In this document: positions 26,586 to 35,630 of the stretch, one piece after another
How positions within the stretch are numbered: the stretch's first letter is position 1
How the letters are laid out: each line of letters starts with the position of its first letter
Program-made: the position numbers and the translations under genes
The notes under the pieces: generated by a model
What the model was told of the DNA's origin: nothing
The model's input: the letters and a program-made list of their open reading frames with translations, nothing else
Databases searched by the model: none
Origin: G965216745 sp965216745
GTDB taxonomy: Bacteria > Pseudomonadota > Alphaproteobacteria > Rickettsiales > Anaplasmataceae
Length of the DNA: 64,000 bases
Direction of reading: 5' to 3'
Assembly: GCA_965216745.1 (NCBI GenBank)
Contig: OZ244191.1
Span: 434,001 to 498,000 of the forward strand

Positions 26586-26767
26586 GGCACCTTCTTTGAA
26601 TCATTATGTGCTTTCGCACTTATTAAGTCAATTGTTATTCTTAATTATATCATCTGCGTGGTAAGTTCTATATTGCCATGTATTTTGTTGAGGTGGTTTT
26701 GACAAGACTTTGTATGTTAGCTAATATTTAGAATCTAATTAATATGTTTCTGATATAGTGATTGGGG

Positions 26768-26796
26768 TTGATTATAATTATATGTTTTGGTATAGT
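26768..26796 (+). promoter_or_regulatory. sigma-70 type promoter of tRNA-Lys
   Basis: A -35 TTGATT (26768-26773) and a -10 TATAGT (26791-26796) are separated by 17 bases. The tRNA starts 14 bases past the -10, the same spacing as at tRNA-Ala. Confidence 0.5.
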
Positions 26797-26810
26797 GGAG
26801 AGATTATTAT

Positions 26811-26886
26811 GTGCCTGTAGCTCAGTCGGTAGAGCATCTGCCTTTTAAGCCGAGTGTCATGGGTTCGAATCCCATCGGGCACACCA
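26811..26886 (+). tRNA. tRNA-Lys (anticodon UUU), CCA encoded
   Basis: A 76-base cloverleaf: acceptor GTGCCTG/CGGGCAC (one U-G pair), D arm GCTC/GAGC, anticodon loop CTTTTAA (anticodon TTT), T stem ATGGG/CCCAT with TTCGAAT, discriminator A and genomic CCA. The anticodon stem TCTGC/GCCGA has a U-C mismatch at pair 29-41, where related tRNAs have G-C. Confidence 0.95.
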
Positions 26887-26965
26887 TTTGTACCATACAA
26901 AGCATATCCTTGTAAATAACTTATAAATATTTCTATATTGTTTGCAAACTCAGTAAGAAATTTTT

Positions 26966-28015
26966 TTATTTGTTTATGCGAACAATATTTATGTGCCCCA
27001 TCTTTCTGTCCCTCTTAGTTTCTTTTTTGCCATATATAAATACTGAATTGTTTATACCATCATGATTTTTCATTACATCATTCACTTGAGAACCTAGTAT
27101 ATTTTCTGTAGCACATTGGGAATAAATTATTACAGGCTTTGGCTGCAATCCAATCGCTATCCTAACAAGCTGATCAAATTGACTAAGGTTGCATGCATTA
27201 ATGCTCCAGTGGCATGAATTATGGGGTCTTGGAGCTATTTCATTTATAAGTATTTCATTATTTTGCGTTATAAAAAATTCAGTACACATTATTCCTATAA
27301 GTCCAATTTTATCTGCGATTCTACCGCAAAATTCTTTTGCAGCATCTTGATGTTGTTGGGAGACAGACGATGGAGCTGAAGATCTCACGAGAATTCCATT
27401 TTGATGTAGATTATCTGATATAGGAAAGAATTCAATATTATCATTTTTATCTTTGGATATTACAACAGATATTTCTTTGGAAAAATCTATGAATTTTTCA
27501 GCTATGCAAGGGTATTGAATAGAATGTATGTCTTCTGAAGTTTTTACAATTTTCTGTCCCTTGCCATCATATCCCAAGGATATATTCTTTGTTATTAAAG
27601 GTAATCCAACTTCTTCTATAAATGAAGATAATTCTGAAATTTGTGTAACCTTCTTCCAAGGTGTTGTTGGGAGACTGATGGAATTGAACAATTTTTTTTC
27701 ATTCACTCTATTACTGGCAACTTCAAAGCAAAATTTTCCAGGAATTAATTCAACATTTCTGCTCAAGAAATTCAAACATTCCGAAGGTATATTTTCAAAT
27801 TCACAAGTTACAACTGTGGATGAGTCTGCAAATTTCTTAAGAGAGTTGTAATCTGTATAAGGTGCAATAATTGAATAAGGAGTTACATGTACAGCTGGAG
27901 AATCATGTGTGTCAGAGTAAACTATAGACTTGACTCCAAGATTATGTGCAGATAAGGCAATCATTTTACCTAATTGTCCTCCTCCTAGTATACCTAACAT
28001 GAAATCGGAAAACAT
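26966..28015 (-). CDS. purK: N5-carboxyaminoimidazole ribonucleotide synthase
   Basis: PurK carboxylates AIR with bicarbonate and ATP; PurE then moves the carboxylate. The opening MLGILGGGQLGKMIALSAHNLG is the PurK signature, and CEFENIP near residue 72 and the ATP-grasp segment near NEIAPRPHNSCHWSINAC (about 262) follow the family exactly. I use ATG 28015 (349 residues); ATG 28000 is also possible, and TTG 28030 would add five residues. purE is not adjacent, although it usually forms an operon with purK, so the pair has been split. Confidence 0.94.
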   Translation of the reverse strand: MFSDFMLGILGGGQLGKMIALSAHNLGVKSIVYSDTHDSPAVHVTPYSIIAPYTDYNSLKKFADSSTVVTCEFENIPSECLNFLSRNVELIPGKFCFEVASNRVNEKKLFNSISLPTTPWKKVTQISELSSFIEEVGLPLITKNISLGYDGKGQKIVKTSEDIHSIQYPCIAEKFIDFSKEISVVISKDKNDNIEFFPISDNLHQNGILVRSSAPSSVSQQHQDAAKEFCGRIADKIGLIGIMCTEFFITQNNEILINEIAPRPHNSCHWSINACNLSQFDQLVRIAIGLQPKPVIIYSQCATENILGSQVNDVMKNHDGINNSVFIYGKKETKRDRKMGHINIVRINK

Positions 28016-28201
28016 TATTACTACACGCAAACAATCAACACTGAAATCATATATAATTTCTTTAAAAACACAATAATATATGTTGCACTTTGTTTTAATT
28101 TTTTGAAATCTGTTTTTTGCTATGATTGTTTATAATCATATCGAGCTTGTATTACGTTTTAAATTTGTATTTAACAGTGATTCATTTGTATAATAATCTG
28201 T

Positions 28202-29158
28202 ATGTCTAATGTTAGAAATTGGCTGATTCTATCTTCCTTCATGGTTGTTTTGATGGTTTTTTGGGGTGGTCTTACTAGATTGACGCATTCGGGTTTGTCT
28301 ATAACTGATTGGCGTCCTATTTCTGGAATCCTTCCGCCATTATCTGAAAAAGACTGGGAACATGAGAAGGAAAAATATCATTTAACTCCTGAATACAACT
28401 ATATCAATTACGGAATTGAGCTTTCGGAGTTTAAATTTATTTACTTGGTGGAATATTTTCACAGATTCTTAGCCAGAATGACTTTTATTGTTGTGGCTTT
28501 GCCTTTGATTTTTTTTAGAAATCATTTGGTTAAGATAGAGTTTATTTTAATGATTTTAGTTGTATTAATGATATGCATGCAAGGGTTTTTTGGTTGGTAT
28601 ATGGTTAAAAGCGGTCTTTCTGATGTTCCTTATGTTAGCCACTATAAACTAGCATTGCATTTAATGACAGCTCTTTGTATATTATCTTTATTGCTTGAAG
28701 TTTTGTCTAGATTTTTGGTAAGAGTTAAAAATTACAGTGTTGAGCATAAAGGGTGTTTGAGTTTAAGTCTTTTGTGTTTGTTGACCATTCAAATATTTTA
28801 CGGCACTCTTACTGCGGGTTTAGGGGCTGGTCTTATCTATAACAATTTTCCAATGATGGGTGCTAATTTTTTTCCTGAATTTGCCAACCCTTTGTCTGAT
28901 CCCGCAACAGTTCAGTTTGTTCATCGAGTTTTTGGGTTTATGACATTGATTTTATCTATAATTGAGATTTCTTATAAAAGATCAGCTTATAGCTTTATCT
29001 TGATTTTACTTGTTGTTATACAATTCATTGTTGGGGTGATTATGTTGATTTTTTCTATTCCTCTATATACATCTTTGTTTCATCAAGTAAATGCATTTTC
29101 GATATTTGCTTTAGTATTTTTCTTCTTTCGTGTCAATTCATTGAGAAAGAATCATTGA
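28202..29158 (+). CDS. ctaA: heme A synthase (COX15/CtaA)
   Basis: CtaA oxidises the methyl group of heme O to make heme A for cytochrome aa3. The protein has eight hydrophobic helices in 318 residues. Conserved histidines are in EYFHRFLARM (about 94), SHYKLALHL (about 150), FVHRVFGFM (about 244) and LFHQVNAFS (about 301). The N-terminal GGLTRLTHSGLSITDWRP is diagnostic of the alphaproteobacterial and mitochondrial type. The 3' end overlaps that of convergent petC by seven bases. It works after CtaB, encoded at 57120. Confidence 0.95.
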   Translation: MSNVRNWLILSSFMVVLMVFWGGLTRLTHSGLSITDWRPISGILPPLSEKDWEHEKEKYHLTPEYNYINYGIELSEFKFIYLVEYFHRFLARMTFIVVALPLIFFRNHLVKIEFILMILVVLMICMQGFFGWYMVKSGLSDVPYVSHYKLALHLMTALCILSLLLEVLSRFLVRVKNYSVEHKGCLSLSLLCLLTIQIFYGTLTAGLGAGLIYNNFPMMGANFFPEFANPLSDPATVQFVHRVFGFMTLILSIIEISYKRSAYSFILILLVVIQFIVGVIMLIFSIPLYTSLFHQVNAFSIFALVFFFFRVNSLRKNH

Positions 29159-29907
29159 TCTAATCTGCTCCAAATTCTTCTTTTTACCACAATCATTACT
29201 GATATCATTATGGCTAGAAATATTACTATTTTTATACCCATCTTTTTTCTTGCTTCCATTTCTGGCTCTGCAGTCCATTGCAGGAAGTATACTAAATCAC
29301 TTGCCATATTTTCGGGGGTTGGTTCAGTGCCATCTTCGTAGTCAATTATTCCTTCTTGAGACAATGGAGGTGCCATTGCTATGTTTTCAGCTGGGAAATA
29401 TTTGTTTGGATAAAGACCTTCTTCGTTAGGTTCTTGAGAATCATAACCTAACAAAAGTGAATATAAATAATTAGGTCCATCCTGTCTAGCTTTTATGATC
29501 AAAGAAAGATCTGGTGGGATAGCACCATTGTTTGATGCTGCTGCTGATTCAGGATTTGGGTAAGGAGGAACAAAATAGTCGGGTAATTTTCCAGATCTTT
29601 CGTACATGTCACCATTTTCATCAGGCCCATCAATGATAGTATAAGAAGCGGCTATGGCTCGTGCTTCATCTTCTGAAAAACCTATGCTAATCAAGTTGCG
29701 GAAAGCTATTCTTTTTATAGAGTGACAGGAAGAACAAACCTCTTTATAAACTTTGAATCCCCTTTGTATTGACTGTATGTCAAAGTAACCCAAAGGCCCA
29801 TCGAATTTCCAAGACTTCTGCATTGGCGGTAAAACATTAGAAGAAGCCGAGTAGCAAACCTTGGGAACATGAAAAATCAGGATAATGCAAATAAATACTC
29901 TATACAT
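29152..29907 (-). CDS. petC: cytochrome c1
   Basis: This is the heme c subunit of the bc1 complex, passing electrons from the Rieske centre to cytochrome c. The signal peptide is MYRVFICIILIFHVPKVCYS, and the heme site CSSCH has Cys58, Cys61 and His62. The axial Met is probably in NIAMAPPLSQ (about 176). A C-terminal membrane anchor spans about 222-244. At 251 residues it is close to the alphaproteobacterial norm. It is the last gene of petA-petB-petC, four bases after petB. Confidence 0.95.
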   Translation of the reverse strand: MYRVFICIILIFHVPKVCYSASSNVLPPMQKSWKFDGPLGYFDIQSIQRGFKVYKEVCSSCHSIKRIAFRNLISIGFSEDEARAIAASYTIIDGPDENGDMYERSGKLPDYFVPPYPNPESAAASNNGAIPPDLSLIIKARQDGPNYLYSLLLGYDSQEPNEEGLYPNKYFPAENIAMAPPLSQEGIIDYEDGTEPTPENMASDLVYFLQWTAEPEMEARKKMGIKIVIFLAIMISVMIVVKRRIWSRLDQ

Positions 29908-29911
29908 AATT

Positions 29912-31129
29912 CTACCTGTTATTTTCTATATCTTCCCAAACAGTCTCAGGTGGGGTTATGCATTTTTCTTTCACACCAAGCAATGGCAGCACAATTAGAA
30001 AATGAGCAAAATATAATATACTTGCCACACGGCTCATAGAGATATAAGGCTCTTCAGCAGCTTGTCCACCGAGCCACATTAAAAACATAAAATTAGCCGA
30101 AAAAAACCAGAAAAAGATTTTAAATATAGGCCTATATCTTCCACTTCTAACCTTGCTTGTATCAAGAATTGGAAGAAAGAACCATATTAATATTGATCCA
30201 AAAAGAGCCATTACACCTAACAATTTATCTGGTATTGCTCTAAGTATAGCGTAGAAAGGTAAAAAATACCATTCAGGCACTATGTGTTCAGGAGTCACCA
30301 ATGGGTCTGCGGGTATGTAGTTATCAGGGTGACCCAAATGATTTGGGAAAAACATTGCGAACATAAAAAAGGCCAAAAGAAAAAATCCAAATGCTTCAAA
30401 GTCTTTAGCGGTATAGTATGGGTGGAAATTTACAAATTCTTTGTCTGATTTCACTTCTACACCAGTTGGATTACTTGAACCAAATCTAAAAAGGGCAAAA
30501 ATATGAGCTACAACTATTCCTATAATCATCAGGGGGAATAGATAATGTAATACAAAAAACCTGTTTAGAGTTGAATTTCCAACTGAAAAGCCACCAAGAA
30601 TAAATGTTAGTATATCATCGCCAATATAAGGAATAGATGAGAAAAGGTTTGTTATAACAGTAGCACCCCAATAACTCATCTGTCCCCATGGAAGAACGTA
30701 GCCCATAAAAGCTGTGGCCATTAGTAACAAAAATATAATAATCCCTATGAACCAAACCATTTCTCTAGGTTTTTTATATGAGCCGTAATAAAGACCGCGA
30801 AGAATATGTATGTATATAGCTATAAAAAAAAAAGAAGCACCGTTAGCGTGCACATATCTCATCAACCAACCATAATTAACATCTCGCATTATATGTTCTA
30901 CGCTATCGAAGGCATGTTCAACATGAGGAGTATAGTGCATTGCCAGGAATACACCAGTTAGTATTTGTATAGTGAGCATGAGGCCTGATATTGAGCCAAA
31001 GCTCCATGCATGGGTCAAGTTTCTTGGAGTTTTGTGTTTTCCGAAAGCTTTGATTGCTGTGAATATTGGGAGCCTGTAATCTATCCATCCTATAATTCCA
31101 GGCTGTTGTTCTTTGTTTTTTTTATCCAT
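29912..31129 (-). CDS. petB: cytochrome b of the bc1 complex
   Basis: This is the core membrane subunit with two b hemes and the quinol sites. The 405 residues include paired histidines in helix 2 (MHYTPHVEHAFDSVEHIM; YVHANGASFFFIAIYIHILRG) and helix 4 (VLHYLFPLMIIGIVVAHIFALF). The Qo-site PEWY motif is in VPEWYFLPFYAILRAIPDK. The protein has eight spans. It overlaps petA by eight bases upstream. The C-terminus past residue 390 is short and polar. Confidence 0.97.
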   Translation of the reverse strand: MDKKNKEQQPGIIGWIDYRLPIFTAIKAFGKHKTPRNLTHAWSFGSISGLMLTIQILTGVFLAMHYTPHVEHAFDSVEHIMRDVNYGWLMRYVHANGASFFFIAIYIHILRGLYYGSYKKPREMVWFIGIIIFLLLMATAFMGYVLPWGQMSYWGATVITNLFSSIPYIGDDILTFILGGFSVGNSTLNRFFVLHYLFPLMIIGIVVAHIFALFRFGSSNPTGVEVKSDKEFVNFHPYYTAKDFEAFGFFLLAFFMFAMFFPNHLGHPDNYIPADPLVTPEHIVPEWYFLPFYAILRAIPDKLLGVMALFGSILIWFFLPILDTSKVRSGRYRPIFKIFFWFFSANFMFLMWLGGQAAEEPYISMSRVASILYFAHFLIVLPLLGVKEKCITPPETVWEDIENNR

Positions 31130-31661
31130 CTTGACCTTCTTCTGATCTATATCCTATTCTTATAACACTATCCTTTACAAAAGAATAATCAGGGATTACT
31201 AGATTTTTCGGAGCTGGACCCTTTCTTATTCTTCCGGATGTATCGTAATGTGATCCATGGCATGGGCAAAACCATCCACCGTAATCCCCTTTTTGACCCA
31301 AGGGAACGCAACCCAAATGCGTACATACACCCAAAACGACCAGTAAATCTCGCCTTTGGACTCTGTCTTCATCTTTTTGGGGATCTGGCAATTCTTTGAG
31401 ATCTACAGATTGAGCTTGTTGTATCTCGGTTTCAGTCCTACGTCTTAAGAACACTGGTTTTCCTTGCCAAAGAACTCTTATGCTTTGTCCTACAGCTAGG
31501 CTTTTTATATCTACGTCTACGGTTGATTCAGCCAGTGTTCCAGCATCTGGGCCAAGATAACTAAGAAATGGACTTAAGGCGGTGGCAATCCCAGCTCCTA
31601 CCACAAAAGCTCCACTTAATACTATAAAGTCACGTCTTTTAATATTATGTTTTACATCCAT
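31122..31661 (-). CDS. petA: Rieske iron-sulfur subunit of the bc1 complex
   Basis: This protein carries the 2Fe-2S cluster that accepts the first electron from ubiquinol. The N-terminus has a twin-arginine-like signal (IKRRDFIVLSGAFVVGAG) that also acts as the membrane anchor; tatC is present at 54604. Cluster ligands are in CTHLGC (about 133-138) and CPCHGSHYD (about 153-161). The 179 residues match the family. It is the first gene of petABC, with a start ATG at 31661. Confidence 0.97.
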   Translation of the reverse strand: MDVKHNIKRRDFIVLSGAFVVGAGIATALSPFLSYLGPDAGTLAESTVDVDIKSLAVGQSIRVLWQGKPVFLRRRTETEIQQAQSVDLKELPDPQKDEDRVQRRDLLVVLGVCTHLGCVPLGQKGDYGGWFCPCHGSHYDTSGRIRKGPAPKNLVIPDYSFVKDSVIRIGYRSEEGQDG

Positions 31662-31889
31662 AGATATTTAACCAGTAATAAATGAAACAAAATAAAAGTA
31701 ATAGCTGATTCTATTCAAAAAAAAACATCATTTCAAGTCAATATATCAATTGAAGGCCAAATTCTCATTTGTGACTTAATGTAGTTATAGAAATAGTGAT
31801 ATATGTGCTACTAGTTGTTAACAATTTGCTTATGAGTATGCCTATGATTTATGTGACTAGTAATTTTTTTATGTAAAGCAAAGTGGTCA

Positions 31890-32474
31890 TCAAGAAAATT
31901 CTTTTCTTGATGTTAATGCTGCGCTTAATGTACCTTCGTCCATATAATCTATCTCTCCTCCTATAGGTATTCCGCATCCCAATGTTGTGATCTTTAGGTT
32001 ATATTTCTGTAATACATCGAAAATATAGTGTGATGTTATTTGTCCTTCTATTGTAGGGCTTGCAGCAATTATTATTTCATACATAATGTTTGAACTTGTT
32101 ATCCTATTTTCCAAAGAACTGATAGATTTGTCTAATTCTTCTGGAGAATTGGAGGAGAGATTTTCTCCTAATATGTGATATAGTCCTTTATATATACCTG
32201 ATTGTTCAAAAGCCCAAAGGTCCCCAATATCTTTCACAATACATATTGTGCTTCTATCTCTTTGATCCTCTAAACATATTTTGCATGGGTTTGATTCGTC
32301 AATGTTGCCACATATTTTGCAAAGTTTAATAGAATTTAATAGTTGTGAAATTAACTTCAGAAGTGAGTCTGTTATGTTATTGTTATTTTTCATCAAATGT
32401 ATGACAATTCTCTTGGCAGATTTTGGTCCAAGACCTGGAAGAGAAGCTATTCTAGAAATCAAGTTGTTTATCAT
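31890..32474 (-). CDS. recR: recombination mediator RecR
   Basis: RecR works with RecO to load RecA on gapped DNA. The 194 residues show a helix-hairpin-helix (LPGLGPKSAKRIVIHL, about 12-27), a zinc finger (Cys52, Cys55, Cys64, Cys67 in CKICGNIDESNPCKIC) and a Toprim domain (ICIVKDIGDLWAFEQSG, about 77-93, in place of the usual CVVE). It begins 27 bases from the divergent dsbA-like gene. The dnaX and ybaB genes that usually precede recR are not here. Confidence 0.94.
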   Translation of the reverse strand: MINNLISRIASLPGLGPKSAKRIVIHLMKNNNNITDSLLKLISQLLNSIKLCKICGNIDESNPCKICLEDQRDRSTICIVKDIGDLWAFEQSGIYKGLYHILGENLSSNSPEELDKSISSLENRITSSNIMYEIIIAASPTIEGQITSHYIFDVLQKYNLKITTLGCGIPIGGEIDYMDEGTLSAALTSRKEFS

Positions 32475-32501
32475 ATAGAAATATAGTATATCTTATACCT
32501 T

Positions 32502-33119
32502 ATGAGAACAAGTTTTGCTGTATTTTTATTTTGTTTATATGTATGTTTTAATCATTCTTGTGCGTCTGAGACTACAGATTTAGATGTTTCTGAGCATATG
32601 ATTGGTGATCCTGATGCTCCAATATTAGTAGTTGAATATGCTTCATATACTTGTTCTCATTGTGCATTTTTTGCTAAAGAAATTTTCCCAGAATTCAAAA
32701 GTCGATATATTGATTCAGGTAAAGCTTGTTTTGTTTTTAGAGATTTGCCAACTGATCCAAAATCAATGTTTGCGAGTTTGGCCGCTTCTTGCGCATCTAA
32801 GGGCAAAAATGATCATCAATATTTTGATATATATAAGCGTCTTTTTGATTCTGCCAATAAGTGGGTGTGGAGCAAAAAATTCAAACAGGAGATAATGAAC
32901 ATAGTAAATTTGGATGACTCTGATGTTTGTGTTTCTAGCAAAGAAATGGAATACTTGCTTTTATATAGTAAGATTACTGCTACTAGAGATCTTGGCATAT
33001 ATGGTGTGCCAACAATTTTTGTTAATGACAGGAAATTTGAAGGTTATCACGGTAGGGATGTTTTTTTTGAATCTTTGGACCAAGAGATGCAAAAATTTGA
33101 AATTGACTCAAAGGGTTAA
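32502..33119 (+). CDS. DsbA-like periplasmic thiol-disulfide oxidoreductase
   Basis: This thioredoxin-fold protein introduces or shuffles disulphides in exported proteins. A signal peptide (about residues 1-21) is followed by the active site YTCSHCAFF (Cys51 and Cys54) and the cis-proline loop GIYGVPTIFVN (about 167-177). The 205-residue form with GDPDAPILVVEYASYTCSHC is typical of alphaproteobacterial DsbA, such as the Rickettsiales com1/DsbA proteins. It is followed 21 bases later by the malonyl-CoA decarboxylase gene, so the two may be co-transcribed, with no obvious functional link. Confidence 0.88.
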   Translation: MRTSFAVFLFCLYVCFNHSCASETTDLDVSEHMIGDPDAPILVVEYASYTCSHCAFFAKEIFPEFKSRYIDSGKACFVFRDLPTDPKSMFASLAASCASKGKNDHQYFDIYKRLFDSANKWVWSKKFKQEIMNIVNLDDSDVCVSSKEMEYLLLYSKITATRDLGIYGVPTIFVNDRKFEGYHGRDVFFESLDQEMQKFEIDSKG

Positions 33120-33140
33120 TCTGCATAAATTCTTACTTAT

Positions 33141-34502
33141 ATGGAATCTTTTACTAAAGCAATACAAATCATACAATCAAGAGCAAAGAAAGCAGTTATT
33201 TATGCATGGAATGTTATAGCTTCTAATAATTTGCATACAAATAAACAATTTGTTGCTGGTGATGTGAAGCCTGAAGAAAGTTCAGAAAACTTGCTGTTGC
33301 TAATGAATCAGTGCTGTGATTTAAACATAAAAGAATCATCTAGAAGAAGAAGTACAGCTGTTTTAGGTGGTATATACCTAAATCTATCTTTGAGAGAAAG
33401 ATTGGATTTTCTGATTTTGTTATCTAATGAATTTTCCATTAAAAAGACAAAAATGATTGATTTTTTTGAGGAGTACTTAAAAGGAAATCATTCTCCTCAA
33501 AAAGAAGTAAATTTTTATAAAAATTTACAATCTCCAAGAATGATTTTGTTGAGGCAATTTACATCCATTGATTCAAATGGTTTGAAATTCATTGTAGACA
33601 TGAGGTCTGATGTGCTTTCTTTTTTAAAAAAGGGGCATAATGAATTGAGTGTTTTAGAAAACGATTTACGATATATACTGTCAGCTTGGTTTGATATTGG
33701 ACTTTTAGACTTGAGACGTATAACATGGGATTCATCAGCTTCTTTGCTAGAAAAGTTGATAGCTTATGAGGCTGTGCATGAGATTCATTCCTGGGATGAT
33801 TTACGCAATAGATTAGATTCTGATAGGCTTTGTTTCGCTTTTTTTCATCATAATATTAGAAACGAACCATTGATTTTTGTTGAAGTTGCTTTGTCAGACA
33901 GAGTTTCCTCAAATATAAGTGAACTGCTTGATGAGAGTCTACCCTTGATGAATGTTGAATGTGTTAATACTGCAATATTTTACTCTATATCTAACACACA
34001 AAAAGGACTTTCTGGCATAAATATGGGTGGATTTTTGATAAAGAAAGTTGTTGATTATATTTCCTGCAAACATCCAAGAATAAACTGTTTTGTGACTTTG
34101 TCTCCTGTGCCTGGTTTTCTTAAGTGGTTGAACGGTTTAAAAGAAAGCAATTCTTTGTCAAGTGAACTAAATGAAGTCCTTGGTAACCCATTCCTAATAG
34201 AGAATTGTTCTGAAATAGTAAAAGATAAGCTTTTGTATTTTTGCGCAGTTTATCTTACTTCTGTTGAATGTGGAAAAACAATCGATCCTGTGGCGAATTT
34301 CCATCTTTCTAACGGAGCATCATTAATATCTATAAACTGGAAAGCAGATATGTCGGAAAAAGGTATTAAAACTGCTTTGGGGTTTATGGTTAATTATCAT
34401 TATAATATGGATGAGATTGAATTGAATAGTAATGAATATTTCACATCTGGGAAAATAAATTTCTCAAAAGCAATAAAAAAGATTTTGAATATATATCACT
34501 AA
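33141..34502 (+). CDS. malonyl-CoA decarboxylase
   Basis: MCD converts malonyl-CoA to acetyl-CoA and CO2. The 453 residues have an N-terminal helical domain and a C-terminal acyltransferase-like domain. Near 286-305 is SISNTQKGLSGINMGGFLIK and near 385-395 DPVANFHLSNGA; the serine and histidine in these positions are catalytic in characterised MCDs. RLCFAFFHHNIRNEPLIFVEVAL (about 231-253) is another family block. The 3' end overlaps convergent hisC by four bases. No malonate transport or ligase genes (matB, matC) are beside it, so the role may be to adjust the malonyl-CoA pool. Confidence 0.88.
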   Translation: MESFTKAIQIIQSRAKKAVIYAWNVIASNNLHTNKQFVAGDVKPEESSENLLLLMNQCCDLNIKESSRRRSTAVLGGIYLNLSLRERLDFLILLSNEFSIKKTKMIDFFEEYLKGNHSPQKEVNFYKNLQSPRMILLRQFTSIDSNGLKFIVDMRSDVLSFLKKGHNELSVLENDLRYILSAWFDIGLLDLRRITWDSSASLLEKLIAYEAVHEIHSWDDLRNRLDSDRLCFAFFHHNIRNEPLIFVEVALSDRVSSNISELLDESLPLMNVECVNTAIFYSISNTQKGLSGINMGGFLIKKVVDYISCKHPRINCFVTLSPVPGFLKWLNGLKESNSLSSELNEVLGNPFLIENCSEIVKDKLLYFCAVYLTSVECGKTIDPVANFHLSNGASLISINWKADMSEKGIKTALGFMVNYHYNMDEIELNSNEYFTSGKINFSKAIKKILNIYH

Positions 34503-35587
34503 TATATTTCATTACCTGAATTTTCTATCCATGTTTCAAATTGATGAAATAGATCTAATAACCTGTCATTTTCTTTCTCTGTTCCGATTGAAAGTCTAAC
34601 TCCCTTCAAAGGTTCTGAATCTATGTGTTTTAATGCCACTGAATGTTTTTTGCAAAATTCCACCAAAAGACTCGGGTCACATTTTAATTCAATAAAAATA
34701 AAGTTAGTGTCACTTTCATAGACATTTTTCGTAAAAGTGAATTTAGATATACTTTGGCGAATCATCTCTCGGTCTCTTATTATTAACTTTATTTTAGCTG
34801 CGGAGAATTTTATGCCTTCTTTTGTGAGTATTTGTTTTAGGGTTATATTTGAGCATGGAGTTGAGACATAAGAATAAGGTGTTTGCAATGCATGTATTGT
34901 GTCAATTATGTTTTCTTTGGATATTATTGCTCCAACTCTTAACCCCGAAACTCCATATGCTTTTGAAAGAGTTCTTGTTACTATTAAGTTTCCAAATTTG
35001 CTTATTTGTTCGGATAGGCTTTGATTTTTTGAAAATTCAGTATATGCTTCGTCGACTACTATAATAGACTTGTTTTTAAGTTCTGTACATAAGTGCAACA
35101 AGTCTGAATGTACCATTGGGCTTCCAATTGGCGAATTTGGAGAAGGTATAAATATCAACTTGATATTTTTGTTTCTACAGAATTTTATTATTTCACTTAG
35201 ATCAAGCCTTATTGGATTTTTTTTTAAGTTGATTTTATAGGTGTTATTATGGTTTATTTTAGCATAAAATTCATACATTCCATAGGTTGGTGGACATACT
35301 AAGATTGAATCTTTATTAGGCATGCAAAAAGTTCTTATTATTAGGTCTATTGCCTGTGCGCTACCTGCAGTAGGCAAAATTTCCTTTGGGTTTGAATTGT
35401 ATACTTCTGACATCCTTTTTTTTAATTGGATGTTTTCTGGATATTGGCATATATTTTGATCTAAAGAAGTTGGAGGGTATGGATTTGCGTTTGTGTTCAG
35501 CTTTAGCAAATGTGATTGTGATGATAATGAATCACAAGATTGATCTTCTTTGATTTCTTTGATGTCTTCTCGGAAAAACTTGCTCAT
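34499..35587 (-). CDS. hisC: histidinol-phosphate aminotransferase-like enzyme
   Basis: This is a fold-type I PLP aminotransferase. The HisC pattern is seen: LNTNANPYPPTS near the start, TAGSAQAIDLIIRTF, SPNSPIGSP, VVDEAYTEF, the PLP-lysine segment RTLSKAYGVSGLRVG and the C-terminal GVRLSIGTEKEN. ATG 35587 gives 362 residues; TTG 35611 would add eight. No other his gene is in the window, and lone HisC-like enzymes in reduced genomes often act on aromatic or other amino acids, so the substrate is open. Confidence 0.8.
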   Translation of the reverse strand: MSKFFREDIKEIKEDQSCDSLSSQSHLLKLNTNANPYPPTSLDQNICQYPENIQLKKRMSEVYNSNPKEILPTAGSAQAIDLIIRTFCMPNKDSILVCPPTYGMYEFYAKINHNNTYKINLKKNPIRLDLSEIIKFCRNKNIKLIFIPSPNSPIGSPMVHSDLLHLCTELKNKSIIVVDEAYTEFSKNQSLSEQISKFGNLIVTRTLSKAYGVSGLRVGAIISKENIIDTIHALQTPYSYVSTPCSNITLKQILTKEGIKFSAAKIKLIIRDREMIRQSISKFTFTKNVYESDTNFIFIELKCDPSLLVEFCKKHSVALKHIDSEPLKGVRLSIGTEKENDRLLDLFHQFETWIENSGNEIY

Positions 35588-35630
35588 TGGTTTGTTTTTT
35601 AAAATCTGCAATTTAATTTACAAACCTTTT

